Under the pieces are notes generated by a model. The model searched no databases, was not told the DNA's origin, and saw only the letters and a list, made by a program, of their open reading frames with translations. The position numbers were made by a program, and so were the translations under genes. This document shows positions 19,513 through 28,687 of a stretch of DNA of 62,215 nucleotides, one piece after another. The stretch's first letter is position 1, and the number at the start of each line of letters is the position of its first letter. This DNA is from Magnetococcales bacterium. Its GTDB lineage: Bacteria > Pseudomonadota > Magnetococcia > Magnetococcales > Magnetaquicoccaceae. The stretch is from the NCBI GenBank assembly GCA_015234115.1, contig JADFWP010000013.1, forward strand, positions 1-62,215, given 5' to 3'.

Positions 19513-19663
19513 GTCGCTGTTATATACTGTGCTATTTTGAATTGGAAGTGCTATACGAGCGGGCGTGCCCATGATGGTTTACCCTTAGATCATATCTTCA
19601 TTGTATTGAATTTTGCCATACAGAAACAGGCGCTGACAGACACCTCCCGCAATCGATCGCGCC

Positions 19664-22600
19664 CTAAACCCTCTCCCGCTCCATCGCCGCCTTGAGACCC
19701 GGCACCGCGGCCTGAAACGCCGCCACTGCCGCCGGATGCAACCGCGCGGCAGGCTCGGTCTCCCGCTCGCGGGCCGCCTTTTCGATGGTGGCGCACAACC
19801 CGGACAAGGCCATGGCCCCCACCGTGGCGCTGTTGGATTTCAACGCATGGGCCGCTGCGCGCACCACGTCCGGCTCCCCCTCCCGCCCCCCCCGCCCGAT
19901 GGCCTCCAGCAGATTGGGCGCGCTCTCCAGATACTCCTCGATCACCAGGGTGAACGTTCCGGGCACCGCCTTCATCGCCTCCCAGAACCGCTCCAGCACA
20001 TGAGGATCCAAAAACAGCGCCTCTCCCTCCTCCCCGACACTCTCCCGCGCCGCCGCAACCTGAACGACCCCTGCCGCGCCCGCACGCTGCGGCAACCACT
20101 GGGAGAGCTTGGCCACCAACGTCTCCCACAACACCGGCTTGGCCAGATAATCGTTCATGCCCGCTTCCAGACACCGCTCCCGATCCCCGCTCAAGGCATT
20201 GGCGGTCATGGCCAGAATCGGCACCGGCTCCTTCTGCCCGCGCATCGTCTCCCACTCCCGAATGTGCCGCGTGGCCTCCAGACCATCCATCACCGGCATC
20301 TGCATATCCATCAGAATGACATCCGGAGCGCCCTCAACAGCCCTGGACACCCCCTCCTCGCCATCCCGCGCGATCTCCACCTCCAACCCCAACTGCTTGA
20401 GCATGCTGGCCGCCACCTGCTGGTTGACAAACGTATCTTCCACCAGCAACACCTTGCCCACAAACAGCGGCAGCTCGCCCCGCACCCCGGCCCCATGCCG
20501 CTCCACCGTATCGGAGGGATGAATCATCCGCTCCAGCGTCATGGCCAAACGACGCGGACCGACCGGTTTCATCAACACGATCCCCACCCCGGCCTCGTTC
20601 AACATCGCCTCTTCGAGATGAATGCCGCAACTGAGCAGCATCCACCGGGTCGCCGCTCCCATGCCAGCCTCCCGCAACCGCCTGGCCACCTCCAGACCAT
20701 CCATGTCGGGCAGACGCATATCGACGATCACCACGTCGAACACCTCCTCCGGCACCAGAGCCAACGCCTCGGCGCCATTGGCAACACAGTGCGCCCGCAA
20801 TCCCCAGATCGAGAAATAATGCTCGAAAATCGACCGGCACGCCTCGTTGTCGTCGATCAGCAGCACCCGCACCCCGCCCAACTCCGGTTTCCGCACCGGT
20901 CGGGATCCGGGCGCCTTGGCGAAAACCACCTCGAACCAGAAAACCGATCCCCCTCCCGGCTGACTGGCCAAACCGATCTCTCCACCCATGGTCTCGATGA
21001 TCTGACGGGCGATGACCAGTCCCAGACCGGTCCCGCCAAACCGGCGGGTCGTGGAGTCGTCGGCCTGGACAAACGGCTGAAACAGCTTCTCCTGAGCCAG
21101 ATCCGCGATCCCGATCCCGGTATCGATGACATGAAACCGGATCCGGACTCCCTCCGGATCCTCATCCACCAGATCGGCGCGCAGGATCACCTCGCCGCTC
21201 TGGGTGAACTTGATGGCATTGCCCGCCAGATTGATCAATACCTGACGCAACCGCACCGCATCGCCGATCAACTCCGGATGGATCCGCCACGACAGATGCA
21301 CCAGCAACTCCAGTCCCTTGCCAAAGGCGGCCCCGGACAGCATGGTGCCAACCCCCTCCACCACCTCGAACAGATCGAACGGGATCCGCTCCAGAACCAG
21401 CTTGCCCGCCTCGATCTTGGAAAAATCGAGAATGTCGTTGAGCACACTCAATTGCAACTCCGCCGACTGGGCGGCCACGGCCAGATATTGACGTTGCAGG
21501 GGATTCATCCGGGTCTTGCCCAACAGCGTCAACATGCCCAGCACCCCGTTCATCGGCGTGCGCACTTCGTGACTCATGTTGGCCAGAAAGGTGCTTTTGG
21601 CCTGACTGGCCGATTCGGCCTTCTCCTTGGCCAGGATCAACTGTCGATCGACGATCTTCTTTTCCACGATGCTGGCCAGGGTGTTGCGCACCGTGGCGAG
21701 AAAATCCTCCTCATCCTTGCCGCACACATGACCGGGAGGCAAAAAGATCTGAATCACCCCCTTGACCACGCCGCCCGGCGACAACGGCGCCGAATAATAA
21801 CCCCAATCCCCAGGCAATCCGGGGATGTTCCCCTCCGGCCACTCGCTGGCGCGAATGAAAACAATGCCGGGCGTCTGCACGCCCCAGGCGGTCTCCAGCA
21901 ACGCCTTGCCCGCGCGCTCATCGCTGCCGTTTTCCGGCAGGCCGATCTGACAGACCACATCCCGGCCATCCTCGCCCGCCCCGAACAGATGGATCGCCCC
22001 CTTGCCGTTCGGTGCGAACCAGGGCGCGGAGAGAATCCGCACCAAGGCATCGCGCAGAAAATCCCGTAAAAAGGGGGTCCGCTCCATGGCCGCGAACAAC
22101 AACCCATTGAGCAGATCCTGGGCCTGCTTGGAGCGCAACAACCGGGCCTGGGCAATGCGCCGGTCGGTGATGTCCGTGGCAATGCCGCAGATGGAATAAT
22201 GGCCGCTGTCATCGGCCACCACCGGAAAGCGGATCGTATGGAAAATCCGCTTTTCGCTCCCGATGGGGATGATCATGTCCACATCCGCCGGCACGCCGCG
22301 TTGCAGCACGGTGCGATCCGATTCCATGAAGCCTTTGGCAATCCCGGCTGGAAAAAGCTCGTCATCCCGATGGCCGATGATCGCGCTCTGGGTGAGCTGG
22401 AAGGTTTCGCAAAAGGGTTGATTGGCCAACAGATAATGACCGGCGACATCCTTGAGAAAAACCAGGCTCGGCATGTTGTCGAGAATGGCCTGAAGACGGT
22501 TCTCGCTGCGCGCCAGCTTGTCGAAGGCTTCGCGCAACTGCAACTCGGAGTGCTTGCGATGGGTGATGTCTTCCTGAATGCAGACAAAATGGGTCACCTC

Positions 22601-24277
22601 CCCGCCGGTGTTGACCAGCGGAGAGAGCGAGGCATGCACCCAGAACCGGGTGCCATCCCTGCGCGCGCTCTGGAACTCCTCACGCCACACCTGCCCGCCA
22701 TTGAGGATCTTCCACATGCGGTTGTACTCCCGGCGGGGCTTGGAGCCGGCCTGAAGAATCTGCGGGGTGCTGCCCAGGGTCTCTTCGGCGGTGAAACCGG
22801 TCAATGCGGTGAACTGGGAGTTGACATATTCGATCCGACCCGAAGCGTCGGTGATCAGCACGATATTGGGACTCTGCTCCACGGCGGTCGAGAGTTTCTG
22901 GATCACCGCCTCATCGGCCCGTTTCTCCTCCAGCAGCCGATCCTTGCGGATCGCGGCATCCAGGGTGTTGGCCGCCAGTTGCATGGCGTCGATCTCGCCG
23001 GAACTCCAGGTGCGCTCGCGGCGGCAATCCTCGAAGCCCAGCAATCCCCAGAAGGTGTCATGGACCAGAATCGGCATCACGGCAATCGAAAGGATGTTGC
23101 GCGCGCTCAGAAAGGCCCGCTCCTCTTCCGGGAAATCCCGCGTGCGTCCGAACAGATGTTCCCCGCGCACAAAACGCTCGCGCCAGCGGGAGAGACCGAA
23201 CCGGACCAGCGGACACTCCTCGAACGGCTCGTGCGCCATCTGGGCCGGAATCCCGGCGGATGTCCACTCGTGGATCCAGGTGATCAACACCCCGCCCGAC
23301 TCCTCCACATGGGCCTTGAGCAGATAGGCGCGGCTGACATTGGCCGCCAGGCCCAGATCCTGAAGCACGGCCGCGATGTTCTGCCGCCATCCGCCCTGGA
23401 ACAGCACCCGCTGGGCAATGGTGGCGACGCTGTTGAGCACCCGGGTTCTTTTGGCCACCTGCTCTTCCAGGATCTGGCGATGCTGGGCGAGTTCCTTTTC
23501 GACCTGCTTGCGCCGTTTGGATTCCCGCACCGCCAGCACGCCGAAGGCCAGGGTATTGGCCAACTCCACCAGCAGCCCCACCTCCACCGCATGAAAGGCC
23601 TTGGGGTCGTCGGAATAGACGCTCAACACCCCGAACAGCACCTCGTGATCGAGCAACGGGACCGCCACCGCCGAGGCATAGCCATACCGCAGCGCCTGCT
23701 CGCGCCACTCCCCGGCCTGGGGATCGTTCACCAGATCGTGCATCGGGGTGGGCGCGCGATTGCGAATCGCGGTGCGGGCCGGCTCCTGACGACTGCCCGA
23801 GGCGATCCAGGTCTGACGAAAGGCGTGCAGTTGATCGGTGGCCAGCTTGGAGTGGGCCACCGGGGTGATGGTGCGCGCCTCGTCGGACTCCACGAAACCG
23901 CACCAGGCGAAACGATAGCCTCCCACCTCCACCAGCAGGGCGCAGGCGCGGGCCAGAATCACCACCTCGTTCTTTTCCTGGTTGACCAGTTTGTGACACT
24001 GCTCCAGCAGGGTCAGGGCGCGGTTGGCGGCGGTCAACTCCCGTTTGGCCTTGGCGTGACGCCGGATGTCGGCCTGCAAACGCAGATGCTGGATCACCAG
24101 GAAAACGGTCAGCGCGACGCCGCCGAACAACAGAATCCAGCGCAGATTGATGCTTTCGTGTACCGGTTGATAGGACAACCACCAGGAACTCACCGTGGCC
24201 CCGATCCCGAACACCGCAATGAAGATCGCCACCAGATGACGACGCCACCAGCCGCTTCGGTTGATCATCCCTTTCAT
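19664..24277 (-). CDS. Multi-sensor hybrid histidine kinase with two receivers and Hpt
   Basis: 1537-residue BarA/EvgS-style hybrid kinase. Order, approximate: two membrane helices (12-70), GAF-like domain (95-255), second GAF (285-455), PAS (465-580), PAS (590-710), third GAF-like (720-880), HisKA with NMSHEVRTPMNGVLG (about 915), HATPase with NLAGNAIKFT and DTGIGI, receiver 1 (VVIVDMRLPDMDG), receiver 2 (VILMDMQMPVMDG) and C-terminal Hpt (AAHALKSNSATVGA). All phosphotransfer residues are present, so an internal His-Asp-His relay is possible. The REC-Hpt protein at 29.8 kb or the REC-GGDEF protein at 2.5 kb could be outputs, which is a guess. It overlaps the nucleotidase gene by four bases (ATGA). 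Confidence 0.95.
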   Translation of the reverse strand: MKGMINRSGWWRRHLVAIFIAVFGIGATVSSWWLSYQPVHESINLRWILLFGGVALTVFLVIQHLRLQADIRRHAKAKRELTAANRALTLLEQCHKLVNQEKNEVVILARACALLVEVGGYRFAWCGFVESDEARTITPVAHSKLATDQLHAFRQTWIASGSRQEPARTAIRNRAPTPMHDLVNDPQAGEWREQALRYGYASAVAVPLLDHEVLFGVLSVYSDDPKAFHAVEVGLLVELANTLAFGVLAVRESKRRKQVEKELAQHRQILEEQVAKRTRVLNSVATIAQRVLFQGGWRQNIAAVLQDLGLAANVSRAYLLKAHVEESGGVLITWIHEWTSAGIPAQMAHEPFEECPLVRFGLSRWRERFVRGEHLFGRTRDFPEEERAFLSARNILSIAVMPILVHDTFWGLLGFEDCRRERTWSSGEIDAMQLAANTLDAAIRKDRLLEEKRADEAVIQKLSTAVEQSPNIVLITDASGRIEYVNSQFTALTGFTAEETLGSTPQILQAGSKPRREYNRMWKILNGGQVWREEFQSARRDGTRFWVHASLSPLVNTGGEVTHFVCIQEDITHRKHSELQLREAFDKLARSENRLQAILDNMPSLVFLKDVAGHYLLANQPFCETFQLTQSAIIGHRDDELFPAGIAKGFMESDRTVLQRGVPADVDMIIPIGSEKRIFHTIRFPVVADDSGHYSICGIATDITDRRIAQARLLRSKQAQDLLNGLLFAAMERTPFLRDFLRDALVRILSAPWFAPNGKGAIHLFGAGEDGRDVVCQIGLPENGSDERAGKALLETAWGVQTPGIVFIRASEWPEGNIPGLPGDWGYYSAPLSPGGVVKGVIQIFLPPGHVCGKDEEDFLATVRNTLASIVEKKIVDRQLILAKEKAESASQAKSTFLANMSHEVRTPMNGVLGMLTLLGKTRMNPLQRQYLAVAAQSAELQLSVLNDILDFSKIEAGKLVLERIPFDLFEVVEGVGTMLSGAAFGKGLELLVHLSWRIHPELIGDAVRLRQVLINLAGNAIKFTQSGEVILRADLVDEDPEGVRIRFHVIDTGIGIADLAQEKLFQPFVQADDSTTRRFGGTGLGLVIARQIIETMGGEIGLASQPGGGSVFWFEVVFAKAPGSRPVRKPELGGVRVLLIDDNEACRSIFEHYFSIWGLRAHCVANGAEALALVPEEVFDVVIVDMRLPDMDGLEVARRLREAGMGAATRWMLLSCGIHLEEAMLNEAGVGIVLMKPVGPRRLAMTLERMIHPSDTVERHGAGVRGELPLFVGKVLLVEDTFVNQQVAASMLKQLGLEVEIARDGEEGVSRAVEGAPDVILMDMQMPVMDGLEATRHIREWETMRGQKEPVPILAMTANALSGDRERCLEAGMNDYLAKPVLWETLVAKLSQWLPQRAGAAGVVQVAAARESVGEEGEALFLDPHVLERFWEAMKAVPGTFTLVIEEYLESAPNLLEAIGRGGREGEPDVVRAAAHALKSNSATVGAMALSGLCATIEKAARERETEPAARLHPAAVAAFQAAVPGLKAAMERERV

Positions 24278-24969
24278 CCTCTCTCCCCTGCTCCCGGCAC
24301 TCCGGGAAAACCGAGATCCCGAAAATCGATCATGGCCGGAAACCGCCCGCCCGAAACGGGAGGCGCGCCGGAGTCGGGATGGAGCACCTGGCGCAAATGA
24401 CCGATGCCATAGACCCGTGCCGCCTCCAGCACCGGCTCGGAGTCATCCACCAGCACGGTGGTCGCCGGATCGAAGCCCAGCCGCTCCCGCAGAGCAGGCC
24501 AGAATCCGGCCTGCTCCTTGGCCCAGCCCACCTCGTGACTGGTGATGGCCGAGGTGAGATACTCCCCGATGGGGGTGCGTTCCAGTTTCATGGCCAGCGA
24601 GCGGGGATGGGCATTGGTGACCAGATGGATTGGCCGACCCGAAGCGCGCACCGCCTCCAGAAACGGCAACACATGGGGATGCACCCGGATCATGTGGGCC
24701 ACGGTCTCTTTCAACCCCAGGATGTCGAGTCCGAGCCGCTCCGACCAGTGGTCGAGATCGTACCAGGCCAGGGTGCCCCGATCCTGATGATAGGCATGGA
24801 TCACATGCTCGGTGGCCTGCGCGACGGTCAGCCCCTCTTTGGCCGCATAGGCCGCCGGCACGGTGCGACGGAAAAAGAAATCGTCGAAATGCAGATCGAG
24901 CAGCGTGCCATCCATGTCGAGCAGCACCATCCCGATGGCCGGCCAGGGGAGAAGCGCAGACTGGCTCAC
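24274..24969 (-). CDS. yrfG: HAD hydrolase, YrfG-like GMP/IMP nucleotidase
   Basis: 231-residue HAD phosphatase. Motif I is LLDMDGTLLDL, motif II HLVTNAHP, then a conserved Lys (GWAKEQAG) and motif IV VLVDDSEPVLEAA. The string WYDLDHWSERLGLDI and the ending VLHPDSGAP..FRDL match E. coli YrfG, a purine nucleotidase, rather than generic HADs. The chosen start is GTG at 24969, which overlaps the argJ stop by four bases (GTGA); its own stop overlaps the kinase start. The same frame stays open far upstream through argJ, but that extension is a shadow. Confidence 0.88.
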   Translation of the reverse strand: MSQSALLPWPAIGMVLLDMDGTLLDLHFDDFFFRRTVPAAYAAKEGLTVAQATEHVIHAYHQDRGTLAWYDLDHWSERLGLDILGLKETVAHMIRVHPHVLPFLEAVRASGRPIHLVTNAHPRSLAMKLERTPIGEYLTSAITSHEVGWAKEQAGFWPALRERLGFDPATTVLVDDSEPVLEAARVYGIGHLRQVLHPDSGAPPVSGGRFPAMIDFRDLGFPGVPGAGERG

Positions 24970-26192
24970 GTACGATAGTCCGCGTTGATGGTGATGTAAT
25001 CGTGGGTCAGATCGCAGGTCCAGACCGTGCGGGAGGCCGTACCCAACGCCAGTTCGACCCGGATGGCAATCTCCTCGCCCGCCATGACCGCAGCCCCGTG
25101 CTCTTCGGCATAACCCGCCGCCAGCCGTCCCTGTTCCACCACCAGCACCTCTCCCAGCCAGAGCGACAGCCGATCCGGATCCACCGCCACCCCCGCCGCG
25201 CCGACCGCAGCCAGGATCCGTCCCCAGTTGGGATCGCTGCCGGCCAGGGCGGTCTTGACCAGAGGACTGTTGGCAATCGCCATCGCCGCCTGTTTGGCCT
25301 CCGCCGGGGTGGCAGCGCCCGCCACGGTGACGGTGACGAATTTGCGCGCCCCTTCGCCATCGCGCACGATCTCCTGGGCCAAAGCCTGGCAGATTTCCGT
25401 CACCATGGCGGCCAGCGGGGCGGCTCCGGGGGCGTCGGGATCTTCCAGACGCCCGTTCCCGGCCTGACCCGAGGCGAACAGCAGGGCGGTATCGTTGGTG
25501 GATTGATCCCCGTCCACGGTGATGGCATTGAAACCGCTCTCCACGCCACGCTCCAGCAAAGTCTGCAAGGCGGCCGGGGCCACGTTGGCATCGGTGAACA
25601 GAAAGGCGAGCATGGTGGCCATGTCGGGACGGATCATCCCCGCCCCCTTGGCCATGCCGATCATGGTCACCGTCCGTCCGTCGAGCACGCCGGTGCGCAC
25701 CGCGAGCTTGGGAAACGTGTCGGTGGTCATGATCGCCTGCGCGGCCTGAAGCCATCCTCCAGGGGCCATCTTCTGCCCCAGGGGTGCGATTCCGGCGCGG
25801 ATCCGCGCCATGGGCAGCGGCACCCCGATCACCCCGGTCGAGGCGACAAAGATCGCCTCTTCCGGCAGAGCGAGCGCCTGCGCGGCCAGCCGGGTCATCT
25901 CCACGGCGTCCGCCATGCCCTGGGCGCCGGTGACGGCGTTGGCATTGCCCGAGTTGACCACCACGCCCCGCGCCCGACCACCGGTCAGCCGCTGGCGACA
26001 GAGCGCCACGGGGGCGGCGTGCACCCGATTGCGGGTGAAAACCCCGGCCACCGTGGTCTCCGGATCCATGGCCACCAGCAGCAGATCATCGCGGGTGGAC
26101 TGGCCGTTCTTGATGCCGCAGGCTGCGGTCGCCAGACGGAATCCGGCAAGCGCGGGCAGAGAAGGAAGAGGCTGGGGGCGTCCGACGGCCAT
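24966..26192 (-). CDS. argJ: Glutamate N-acetyltransferase / N-acetylglutamate synthase ArgJ
   Basis: 408-residue arginine-biosynthesis enzyme that moves the acetyl group from N-acetylornithine to glutamate. The autocleavage site MATMLAFLFTDA is present with the catalytic Thr, so the proenzyme should split into alpha and beta chains. Other family strings: GVFTRNRVHAAPV, VVNSGNANAVTG, TVDGDQSTNDT, and SDPNWGRILAA. A GGGAGA site precedes the ATG. It leads a three-gene overlapping run with the nucleotidase and the hybrid kinase. Whether it is mono- or bifunctional cannot be told from sequence by eye. Confidence 0.96.
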   Translation of the reverse strand: MAVGRPQPLPSLPALAGFRLATAACGIKNGQSTRDDLLLVAMDPETTVAGVFTRNRVHAAPVALCRQRLTGGRARGVVVNSGNANAVTGAQGMADAVEMTRLAAQALALPEEAIFVASTGVIGVPLPMARIRAGIAPLGQKMAPGGWLQAAQAIMTTDTFPKLAVRTGVLDGRTVTMIGMAKGAGMIRPDMATMLAFLFTDANVAPAALQTLLERGVESGFNAITVDGDQSTNDTALLFASGQAGNGRLEDPDAPGAAPLAAMVTEICQALAQEIVRDGEGARKFVTVTVAGAATPAEAKQAAMAIANSPLVKTALAGSDPNWGRILAAVGAAGVAVDPDRLSLWLGEVLVVEQGRLAAGYAEEHGAAVMAGEEIAIRVELALGTASRTVWTCDLTHDYITINADYRT

Positions 26193-26308
26193 GGGGGGTC
26201 TCCCGGAATTGAGGTGGATCTGGCATGATCATTGAATTTTATCCAAACAGACACCGTGCGGACGCACGGCATTCACGGATTTCTGACGATTATAAGGAAC
26301 ACCATCCC

Positions 26309-26512
26309 ATGGGACAATACATGACCATCCGAATCCCCCCCCGGCGCGAATGGTTCGGCGATCTGGAGCCGGAATATCAGGAAATCTGGCATTGGAAGTG
26401 CCACGACACCCTGGACGGTGGACAGGATGCCAACGACGGTCTGCCCTTGAGCTGGCGCGCGATGATCGCCTCGACCCGCAGTGCCCGGAGCACGCTGGGA
26501 CTGGGCGCGTAA
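26309..26512 (+). CDS. Small hypothetical protein
   Basis: 67 residues from the ATG at 26309, preceded by AAGGAAC. Starts MGQYMTIRIPPRREWFGDLE and has a Trp/His-rich centre. No domain recognised. It is divergent from argJ and ends 15 bases before the oxidoreductase start, so the two are probably co-transcribed. The in-frame ATG at 26225 has no ribosome site. Confidence 0.6.
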   Translation: MGQYMTIRIPPRREWFGDLEPEYQEIWHWKCHDTLDGGQDANDGLPLSWRAMIASTRSARSTLGLGA

Positions 26513-26527
26513 CCGCCCCATGCCGGC

Positions 26528-27442
26528 ATGAAACGGCGTCTGGCGATTCTGGGCATCTCCGGCATTGCGGAACGCCATGCCGCCAGCCTGCGCGCCCTGC
26601 CCGACGCGACCCTGGTGGCTGCCTGGGGGCGTGATCCCGCGCGCTGCGCCGCTTTTGTCCAACGCCACGCCATTCCCCGCTGTGCCGCCTCGGCGCAGGA
26701 GATTCTGACCGATCCCGCCGTGGATGGGGTATTGATTCTCACCGAGCCTGCGCGCCATCTGGAACTGGCCCATGCCGCGCTGGAGTGCGGCAAACCCATG
26801 CTGATCGAAAAGCCGCTGGGTCTGGATCCGACCGCCTGTCGCGATTTCGCGGCGCGCGCCCGCGGCTCCGACCTGCCCATCGGCGTGGTGGCTCCGTACC
26901 GTTTCGATCCGCGCCTGGAAACGCTCCGCAGGCAGATCGCGCAACTCGATTCCGCCTCCCCCAGACTGGTGCAACTGACCCTGAACTGGCCCAGAAACGC
27001 CGCCTATTATCAACACGGCTCCGGCTGGCGCCGCCATGACGGCGGGGTGATGATCAATCAGGGGATTCACTGGCTCGACACCCTGAACTGGTTTTTCGGC
27101 CTGCCCCAACGGATCGAGGCCCATTCTCTGGCCAGCCGCGCTTTTCTCGCCTGCGCCGACACCACCGCCGCCCTGCTGATCTATCCCGCAAACGTCCTGG
27201 TCCTGATCGCGGCCAACACCTTCCAGCACCAGGAGCGTCAGGAGCGGCTGGTGATCCAGCATGCCCAGGGCACCCTGGAATACACCCACCCCCTGCCAGA
27301 CGGTTGCGAACCGATGCAGCGTCAACTGACGGATTTCCTCGCCGCCATCCGCGACCACCGCCCCCCGCGAGTCACCCCGGAGCATGGTCTGCACGCGCTG
27401 GAGGTGGCCTGGGCGTGCGGTCGGCTTCTGGAAATGGATTAA
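26528..27442 (+). CDS. Gfo/Idh/MocA-family oxidoreductase
   Basis: 304-residue NAD(P)-dependent dehydrogenase. The Rossmann start is LAILGISGIAERHAASL; the nicotinamide-binding motif LIEKPLGLDP and the substrate-side motif GGVMINQGIHWLDTLNWFFG are intact, with Asp and His positioned as in sugar dehydrogenases of the family. Slightly shorter than most members (330-380). Such enzymes often act on nucleotide sugars; no sugar pathway is adjacent, so the substrate is open. A family B repeat begins one base after its stop. Confidence 0.92.
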   Translation: MKRRLAILGISGIAERHAASLRALPDATLVAAWGRDPARCAAFVQRHAIPRCAASAQEILTDPAVDGVLILTEPARHLELAHAALECGKPMLIEKPLGLDPTACRDFAARARGSDLPIGVVAPYRFDPRLETLRRQIAQLDSASPRLVQLTLNWPRNAAYYQHGSGWRRHDGGVMINQGIHWLDTLNWFFGLPQRIEAHSLASRAFLACADTTAALLIYPANVLVLIAANTFQHQERQERLVIQHAQGTLEYTHPLPDGCEPMQRQLTDFLAAIRDHRPPRVTPEHGLHALEVAWACGRLLEMD

Positions 27443-27588
27443 GTCAACGGGGTCCAGGGGCCAAGAGGCCTCTGGTGGGGTCCAGGGGCGAAGCCCTTGG
27501 GACTTTGACTTTGGCGCGCTTTGCCGCAGGCGCGCCCCCTGGTCGCCGCAGGCGACGCCTTTGAGCCAAAAACTCATCATCCCGAAAT
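27443..27588 (+). repeat. Family B repeat, full copy B1
   Basis: About 146 bases: GTCAACGGGGTCC, a GGGGCC-type hairpin, GGGGCGAAGCCCTTGGGACTT, a CGCGCC-rich middle, the hairpin GTCGCCGCAGGCGAC, then GAGCCAAAAACTC and ATCCCGAAAT. It starts right at the oxidoreductase stop. Copy B2 at 28688-28878 is its inverted counterpart, and the two enclose one gene. Confidence 0.9.
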
Positions 27589-27741
27589 ACTTGCCGTTTA
27601 GGGGGTCGTCTCTGTCCGGGCCGCCCCCCCCCCGAACCGGCCTGCGGCATGGATTTTCGATGACACGGCCTGCATAAACGTGTATTCTCGAACCTGTTTC
27701 ATCCCCGCCGCAACATGCCAGCCAGAAGGGGTTGTCCAGTC

Positions 27742-28677
27742 ATGGAATGTCGCAGATGCCACAAGCCGCATCCGGATCAGCTCTATTTCTGCGCCCACTG
27801 CGGCGCCGAACTCCCCTGCCCGGAGCCGAACGGAGATACGGCACGGTTTTGCAGCTATTGTGGCCAGGCGGTCCCGACGCCACCCCCCCGGAAAACACCA
27901 CCCGATACGAAAAAAAACGCTCCTCCCAAGGTGCGCAAATCCCTGCTGTGGCTGCTGGCAATCGTTGTCGTGATCTGGGCCGGCGTGATGGCCTGGTATT
28001 TCCTGAGCCAGGATAAATACCTGGACATGAAATTCGTGATCGTGCCCCAAGGCTGCTTCCAGATGGGTTCCGACGACTCCCCGCGCACCGGTCCCCAGCA
28101 CGAGGTGTGCGTGGACTGGTTCTACATGAGCCAATACGAAGTCACCCAGACCCAATGGGAATCGGTGATGGGCCACAATCCCTCCTCGCTGAATGCCTGC
28201 GGCAACAACTGCCCGGTCAATGGCATCACCTGGGAGCAGGTGCAGCAGTTCATCAACAAGCTCAACGCCCGTGGCGGCTTCAAATTCCGCCTGCCCACCG
28301 AGGCCGAATGGGAGTATGCCTGCCGCGCCGGCGCCAGACAGAAATATTGCGGCAGCGACGACGGGGATCTGGTCGCCTGGCACAAAGGCAATGCCCAGGG
28401 AGATATCCATCCCGTGGGACAAAAGGCACCCAACGCCTTCCAGTTGTTCGACATGAGCGGCAATGTCTGGGAGTGGGTCGCAGACCGCTTCGACGAGCAG
28501 TATTACACCGTCTCCCCCAAAAGCAATCCCAAGGGACCGCTGGATGGACTGGAACGGATCTTCCGGGGCGGAAGCGTCAAGAGCAATCCGGAGTTCATCC
28601 GACCCGCGCAACGCAATCATGGAGATCCGCGCGTCAATTATGGCGATCTGGGCTTCCGCCTGGTCCGGATTCCTTAG
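27742..28677 (+). CDS. Zinc-ribbon, membrane-anchored SUMF1-fold protein
   Basis: 311 residues from the ATG at 27742 (AAGGGG upstream). Two small zinc ribbons come first (CRRCHKPH..FCAHCG and FCSYCG), then a Pro/Lys linker, one membrane helix (LLWLLAIVVVIWAGVMAWYF), and an exported sulfatase-modifying-factor fold: VPQGCFQMGSDD, YEVTQTQWESVM, RLPTEAEWEYACRAG, SGNVWEWVADR and FRGGSVKSNPEFIRPA..GFRLVRI. The Cys pair used by true formylglycine-generating enzymes is absent near the end (SVKSNPEF), so catalysis of that type is unlikely; a binding role is more plausible. It is bracketed by inverted family B repeats. Confidence 0.9.
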   Translation: MECRRCHKPHPDQLYFCAHCGAELPCPEPNGDTARFCSYCGQAVPTPPPRKTPPDTKKNAPPKVRKSLLWLLAIVVVIWAGVMAWYFLSQDKYLDMKFVIVPQGCFQMGSDDSPRTGPQHEVCVDWFYMSQYEVTQTQWESVMGHNPSSLNACGNNCPVNGITWEQVQQFINKLNARGGFKFRLPTEAEWEYACRAGARQKYCGSDDGDLVAWHKGNAQGDIHPVGQKAPNAFQLFDMSGNVWEWVADRFDEQYYTVSPKSNPKGPLDGLERIFRGGSVKSNPEFIRPAQRNHGDPRVNYGDLGFRLVRIP

Positions 28678-28687
28678 AACCGCGACC

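Noticed and set aside
22199-24400. Long plus-strand open frame over the hybrid kinase
   Set aside because: Antisense shadow; no domain pattern, while the minus strand has full kinase motifs.
24970-25755. N-terminal extension of the YrfG-like nucleotidase
   Set aside because: The frame is open only because it shadows argJ; the family start and the GTGA overlap place the real start at 24969.
27444-27650. Short open frames inside family B repeats (GVQGRSPWDFD-like peptides)
   Set aside because: They translate the repeat itself, recur wherever B occurs and have no ribosome sites.
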